From Mucinivorans hirudinis (lineage in GTDB: Bacteria; Bacteroidota; Bacteroidia; Bacteroidales; Rikenellaceae), in the NCBI GenBank assembly GCA_000723505.1, contig HG934468.1, positions 1,396,798 to 1,460,797 on the forward strand: a stretch of 64,000 nt of DNA, in the 5' to 3' direction. The position numbers were made by a program, and so were the translations under genes. Positions 60,146-64,000 of this stretch are shown piece after piece. Under the pieces are notes generated by a model. It was not told the DNA's origin. It did not search any database and saw only the letters and a program-made list of their open reading frames with translations. Every line of letters begins with the position of its first letter. The first letter of the stretch is position 1.

Positions 60146-62122
60146 ATGAAAAACCTAACACTTATTGCTATGGCAATCCTAACGGCGGCGTGTGCCCAGC
60201 CACAAAAAGAGTTTCAGTGGAAAGTAGACCGCTTCGACGATATTCAGGTTCTGCAATATCGCGTCAATGGCTTCGACGAATTGAGTTTAGACCAAAAGAA
60301 GTTGGTCTACTACCTCTCGCAGGCGGCACTCGCCGGGCGCGATATTTTTACCGACCAGAATTTTAAGTACAATCTGGATATTAGGAATCTTTTAGAGACA
60401 GTCTACACCAATTACAGGGGCGATAAAACGAGTAGTGATTGGTTAGCCTTTGAAAAATACCTCAAAAAGGTGTGGTTTGCAAACGGCATTCACCACCACT
60501 ACTCGAACGACAAGTTCACACCCGAATTTTCGCGCGAGTTTTTCGAGGCTCAAATCGCTAATATAGAAGGTGATAATAGCTATCTTGCGGAGATAATTTT
60601 TAATCCCGCGCTATTTTCCAAAAAAATCAACCAAGAGAGCGGCACCGACCTTGTTGCCTCTTCGGCAGTCAATTTCTACGAGGGTGTAACCCAAGAGGAG
60701 GTGGAGGCTTTCTATGGAGCAATGGTCAAGGAGAGTGATACGCAACCAATCTCTTATGGGCTCAATAGCAAGGTGGTAAAGGATGAAAACGGCAACCTCA
60801 CCGAGCAGGTTTGGTCGCTCAACGGAATGTATGGCAAGGCTATTGAGCAGATTATTTATTGGTTGGAGAAGGCTTCAGCGGTGGCTGAAAATGAGACACA
60901 ACTATCTACAATCGAGAAGTTGATTGAGTATTATCGAACCGGAAGTCTCGAAAAGTGGGATGAGTATAGCATTGTTTGGCTGGCAGATACTGTTTCGAGC
61001 GTCGATTTCCTAAACGGATTCATCGAGAACTACAACGACCCTCTCGGGTATAAGGCATCGTGGGAGGCACACGTCAATTTCAAGGATATCGAGGCGACTA
61101 AGCGCACGGAGATAATCAGCGAAAATGCGCAGTGGTTCGAGGATAACTCGCCTATCGACCCGCGCTTGCGTAAGGCAAAGGTCAAGGGTGTTTCGGCTAA
61201 GGTTATCACGGCAGCAATGTTGGGCGGCGATGGCTACCCTGCGACTCCGCTGGGTATCAACCTGCCCAATGCGGACTGGATTCGTCGCGACCACGGTAGT
61301 AAATCGGTTACTATCAGTAATATATCGGAGGCTTATGATGCAGCGGCGGCTGGTGGCGGTTTTGCGGAAGAGTTTTTGATAGACCCAGTGGAGAGAGAGA
61401 GACGTGCCAAATATTTGCCGATGGCGGGCAATCTACACACCGATTTGCACGAGTGCCTCGGGCACGGCAGCGGACAGCTTCTGCCCACAACCAAGGGTGA
61501 TGAACTCAAAAACTACGGCTCACCGTTGGAGGAGGCACGTGCCGACCTCTTTGCCCTCTACTATATTGCTGACCCCAAGATGGTTGAACTTGGCATCGTC
61601 CCCTCGGGGGAGGTTGCCAAGGCGGAGTATTACCAAACAATTCTCAACGGGATGATGACTCAACTCACACGCATTCAGGAGGGTAAAAATGTAGAGCAGG
61701 CGCATATGCGTTGTCGCAAGTTGATTGCCGAATGGGCTTATGAGCTTGGCAGGGAGGATAATGTGATTGAGATGGTCGAGGAGAAGGGTAAGAGTTACAT
61801 CAAAATTAACGATTACGACAAACTAAGAACAATCTTTGGCACGATGCTTGCAGAAATCCAACGGATAAAGTCGGAGGGAGACTACCTCGCCGGCAAGAAT
61901 CTGATTGAGAACTACGCTGTTAAGATTGACCCTGTGTTGCACAAGGAGGTTCTCACTCGTTATGCCGCCCTTGGCATTGCCCCTTACAGCGGCTTTGTCA
62001 ATCCTCGTTATACCCCCGTTTTGGACAGTGGTGGAGAAATTATAGATGTAAAGATTGAATACCCCGCCAACTACACCGAACAGATGTTGGAATATTCCAA
62101 AAATCACTCATTTCTCAAATAG
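60146..62122 (+). CDS. Dipeptidyl peptidase III, M49 family, lipoprotein
   Basis: 658 aa. The N-terminus (NLTLIAMAILTAACAQ) is a lipoprotein signal with Cys17. The M49 zinc motif is H435-E-C-L-G-H440 (HExxxH form), and the third ligand Glu is in EEARADLFALYY. It removes dipeptides from the N-termini of short peptides; as a lipoprotein it should act in the periplasm or at the surface. It starts with no gap after the TOPRIM-like gene, so it may be read on the same transcript although it is functionally unrelated. Confidence 0.94.
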   Translation: MKNLTLIAMAILTAACAQPQKEFQWKVDRFDDIQVLQYRVNGFDELSLDQKKLVYYLSQAALAGRDIFTDQNFKYNLDIRNLLETVYTNYRGDKTSSDWLAFEKYLKKVWFANGIHHHYSNDKFTPEFSREFFEAQIANIEGDNSYLAEIIFNPALFSKKINQESGTDLVASSAVNFYEGVTQEEVEAFYGAMVKESDTQPISYGLNSKVVKDENGNLTEQVWSLNGMYGKAIEQIIYWLEKASAVAENETQLSTIEKLIEYYRTGSLEKWDEYSIVWLADTVSSVDFLNGFIENYNDPLGYKASWEAHVNFKDIEATKRTEIISENAQWFEDNSPIDPRLRKAKVKGVSAKVITAAMLGGDGYPATPLGINLPNADWIRRDHGSKSVTISNISEAYDAAAAGGGFAEEFLIDPVERERRAKYLPMAGNLHTDLHECLGHGSGQLLPTTKGDELKNYGSPLEEARADLFALYYIADPKMVELGIVPSGEVAKAEYYQTILNGMMTQLTRIQEGKNVEQAHMRCRKLIAEWAYELGREDNVIEMVEEKGKSYIKINDYDKLRTIFGTMLAEIQRIKSEGDYLAGKNLIENYAVKIDPVLHKEVLTRYAALGIAPYSGFVNPRYTPVLDSGGEIIDVKIEYPANYTEQMLEYSKNHSFLK

Positions 62123-62181
62123 CCGTGGGGCGCATCCCCGCAGCTATACGTCCCTGTGAACAAGTAGGATTTAGTTTGTTG

Positions 62182-62212
62182 TTTGTTCCAAACAACTTTT
62201 TTGATATCTTTG
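62182..62212 (+). promoter_or_regulatory. Predicted promoter of the aminotransferase gene, with an overlapping palindrome
   Basis: TTTG (62182-62185), exactly 19 bases, TATCTTTG (62205-62212). A perfect inverted repeat, TTGTTTG TTC CAAACAA (62179-62195), covers the -33 box, as an operator would. The leader is about 110 bases and has a further inverted pair (ATTCGGA/TCCGAAAT). Confidence 0.7.
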
Positions 62213-62327
62213 TTTGGACACTGTAATAATTCGGAGATGAGGGTGAAGGGGGGTTATAAAAATTCCGAAATTCTTAACGAACCATTTGTATTCGGAAATA
62301 GTTTAAATTTTGTTTTCTAGTTTTAAT

Positions 62328-63635
62328 ATGGAGACCATTTACAGCAAAGAGTTAGTGGAGCAGGTGGTTGCCGAACTCGGCATCACTGACCTCTCGCGGG
62401 CAACCATTGGTCAGGTGGTGCTTTTGGCGGTGCGGCTACAGGAGCTTACGGGCATAAAATTTATAAGGATGGATCAGGGTGTGCCCGGTCTCGACCCCAA
62501 CGTTATTGGGCGCGAGGCTGAAAAAGCAGCACTCGACACCCACTGTGCGGCAATGTATCCGGCTGCCGAGGGTATTCCACCGCTCAAAAACGAAAGCTCG
62601 AGATTTATTAAAGCATTTCTCGACATAGACATTCCCGCCAAGTGTTGCATCCCCGTTGTGGGTTCGGTGCAGGGTTCTTATGGTTCGTTTATAGCTGTAA
62701 ATCAGCTTGATGCAGAGAAAGATACGGTGCTGTTCATAGACCCGGGTTTCCCCATTCAGAAGTCTCAGTTGAGAATAATGGGAGGAAAGTGGGAGGCTTT
62801 TGATATTTTTGAGTTCCGCGGCGAAAAACTTCGCAGCAAATTAGAGAGTTACCTTGCAAAGGGCAATATCTCTTCGATTATATATTCAAATCCGAACAAT
62901 CCTGCGTGGATATGTTTGGATGAGAGTGAATTACAAATAATCGGAGAGTTGGCGACAAAATACGACGTGATTGTGCTGGAGGATTTGGCATACTTCTGTA
63001 TGGATTTTCGCAAGGACCTTTCCAGACCTTTTCAAAAGCCGTTTGCCGCAAGCGTGGCGCGATATACGGATAACTACATTTTGATGCTATCGGGCTCAAA
63101 AATATTTAGTTATGCCGGTCAGCGCATTGGCATTCTTGCCATTGGCGAAAAGCTGTTCAACACCAAATATCCATTGCTGGCGGAGCGTTACGGCACTTCG
63201 GGGCTTTTTGGACAGACCCTTTCCGCCTCCATACTATATATGATAACCTCGGGCGCAACCCACACCACGCAATTTGCGTTGGCAGCAATGATGAGGGCGG
63301 CTTCGGATGGTGAGCTTAATTTTGTGGAAGAGACGCGCGAGTATGAACGCCGTGCGGCGAGGATGAAGCAAATATTTGAGGCTAATGGGTTTTACGTGGT
63401 ATATGATGAGGATGTGAACGAAAAGGTGGGTGACGGTTTTTTCTTTACCATCGGCTACCCCGGTATGACGAGCGGTGAGTTGATGCGCGAGTTGATTTAC
63501 TATGGCATAAGCTCCATAACACTCACAACCACAGGCAGCGAGCGCGAGGGAATACGAGCCTGCTGCTCGCGGATGAAGCCCGAGCGGTTCGGCGTGTTGG
63601 AGGAGCGGTTGAGAAAATTCAGAGAAAATCATTAA
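62328..63635 (+). CDS. Class I/II PLP-dependent aminotransferase
   Basis: 435 aa from METIYSKEL at 62328; a start at 62310 adds six residues. Fold type I features are NPNNPAWICLDESEL, VIVLEDLAYFCMDF, and the Schiff-base lysine in MLSGSKIFSYAGQRIG. It transfers amino groups between amino acids and keto acids; the substrate is not clear. It has its own strong promoter with an operator-like site. Confidence 0.9.
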   Translation: METIYSKELVEQVVAELGITDLSRATIGQVVLLAVRLQELTGIKFIRMDQGVPGLDPNVIGREAEKAALDTHCAAMYPAAEGIPPLKNESSRFIKAFLDIDIPAKCCIPVVGSVQGSYGSFIAVNQLDAEKDTVLFIDPGFPIQKSQLRIMGGKWEAFDIFEFRGEKLRSKLESYLAKGNISSIIYSNPNNPAWICLDESELQIIGELATKYDVIVLEDLAYFCMDFRKDLSRPFQKPFAASVARYTDNYILMLSGSKIFSYAGQRIGILAIGEKLFNTKYPLLAERYGTSGLFGQTLSASILYMITSGATHTTQFALAAMMRAASDGELNFVEETREYERRAARMKQIFEANGFYVVYDEDVNEKVGDGFFFTIGYPGMTSGELMRELIYYGISSITLTTTGSEREGIRACCSRMKPERFGVLEERLRKFRENH

Positions 63636-63705
63636 GAAGGAAAGAGCGCCACCTGAATGTGAACTTCGGGGAACAAGCCTGACGAACCTTAAAAACAATC
63701 ACAAA

Positions 63706-64000
63706 ATGTTGAAACGAGTAACCGGAAAAAAAACAATCAAGATGCAGGATTGGATGAACCTGCACCTATACAGCAACACCAGTTACATTGATCAGGAGTA
63801 TTTGGATGTGGCAAACGAGATATACTCCACCTTGCGCGCGTTGTGTCCTGCGGAGTATAAGAATGATCTTATCAAGGATATCGCCCTGATGAGCACAGCC
63901 TATTTAGAGGATGTGGTCTCCGACTTTGGGATATGGAACTCTTTTGGGGAGTTAAACCAAAAAAAGTATGGTAGGCGCTTGCCATTCTTTGATGTTGATG
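63706..64000 (+). CDS. Probable DUF3843-family protein, 3' end cut by window edge
   Basis: Open from the ATG at 63706 to the window edge (98 codons). It begins MLKRVTGKKTIKMQDWMNLH and contains DVANEIYSTLRALCP and LMSTAYLEDVVSDFGIWNSF. These resemble the N-terminus of the Bacteroidetes DUF3843 family, of unknown function. Family call from memory of its start pattern only. Confidence 0.6.
   Translation, partial: MLKRVTGKKTIKMQDWMNLHLYSNTSYIDQEYLDVANEIYSTLRALCPAEYKNDLIKDIALMSTAYLEDVVSDFGIWNSFGELNQKKYGRRLPFFDVD

Overview
The window looks like a chromosomal segment of a gut Bacteroidales bacterium. A SusC/SusD pair, S9 and M49 dipeptidyl peptidases, many secreted glycan-active enzymes and promoters of the Bacteroidetes type (TTTG, about 19 bases, TAnnTTTG) all point there. 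The mix of Na+-NQR, DUF3843, M60 peptidase and short sulfatases would suit Rikenellaceae/Alistipes-like lineages, but the sequence alone does not prove the genus. No rRNA, tRNA, CRISPR array or complete insertion sequence was seen.

Layout. 1-6.1 kb (minus): the distal part of a polysaccharide utilisation locus, in the order SusC, SusD, GH89 alpha-N-acetylglucosaminidase (cut by the window edge), with a structured leader upstream. 6.4-7.2 kb: a voltage-gated-type K+ channel between two near-identical terminators. 7.2-13.6 kb (minus): the Na+-translocating NADH:quinone reductase operon nqrABCDEF, interrupted between nqrB and nqrC by a small antitoxin/ParE-like toxin pair whose toxin is frameshifted. 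14.0-17.4 kb (minus): PurM, a KilA-N protein and PaaK. At 17.5 kb two divergent promoters overlap as a palindrome and switch transcription to plus. 17.6-29.8 kb (plus): S1 sulfatase, FtsI-type transpeptidase, M60 metallopeptidase, GT39 membrane glycosyltransferase, a large GH2 beta-galactosidase with a discoidin domain, a MITE-like palindrome, and an alpha/beta hydrolase. 29.8-33.6 kb (minus): sirtuin, sialidase, MscS channel. 33.7-36.7 kb: SecDF. 37.0-40.3 kb: surface glycan genes (two GT2, FkbM methyltransferase, divergent GtrA). 40.4-44.6 kb: beta-propeller protein, ThyA, DPP-IV-type peptidase. 44.9-48.2 kb: DUF389 protein, LuxC-type reductase, Gate-domain transporter. 48.3-53.2 kb (minus): GT87/GT2 fusion, second sulfatase, protein tyrosine phosphatase, chorismate synthase. 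53.3-64 kb (plus): ribosomal L25, SWIM-SNF2 helicase, MntP, an AAA ATPase/TOPRIM-like pair, M49 peptidase, an aminotransferase and a DUF3843 gene cut by the window edge.

How it fits together. GH89, sialidase, beta-galactosidase, two sulfatases and an M60 (mucin-type) peptidase form a nearly complete set for stripping host mucin glycoproteins, although they are scattered over several transcription units and not gathered in one locus. Na+-NQR supplies the sodium gradient used in anaerobic respiration. The glycosyltransferases, FkbM and GtrA point to surface polysaccharide or protein glycosylation.

Most unusual features: (i) an uncharacterised two-gene AAA ATPase + TOPRIM-like module with the layout of a phage-defence system; (ii) a roughly 27-bp dispersed intergenic repeat (six copies plus one fragment) that in two copies supplies both the stop codon of one gene and the promoter of the next; (iii) a roughly 200-bp nested palindrome resembling a MITE; (iv) a toxin-antitoxin pair inside the nqr operon; (v) overlapping palindromic divergent promoters; and (vi) several promoters so close to start codons that leaderless mRNAs are expected.
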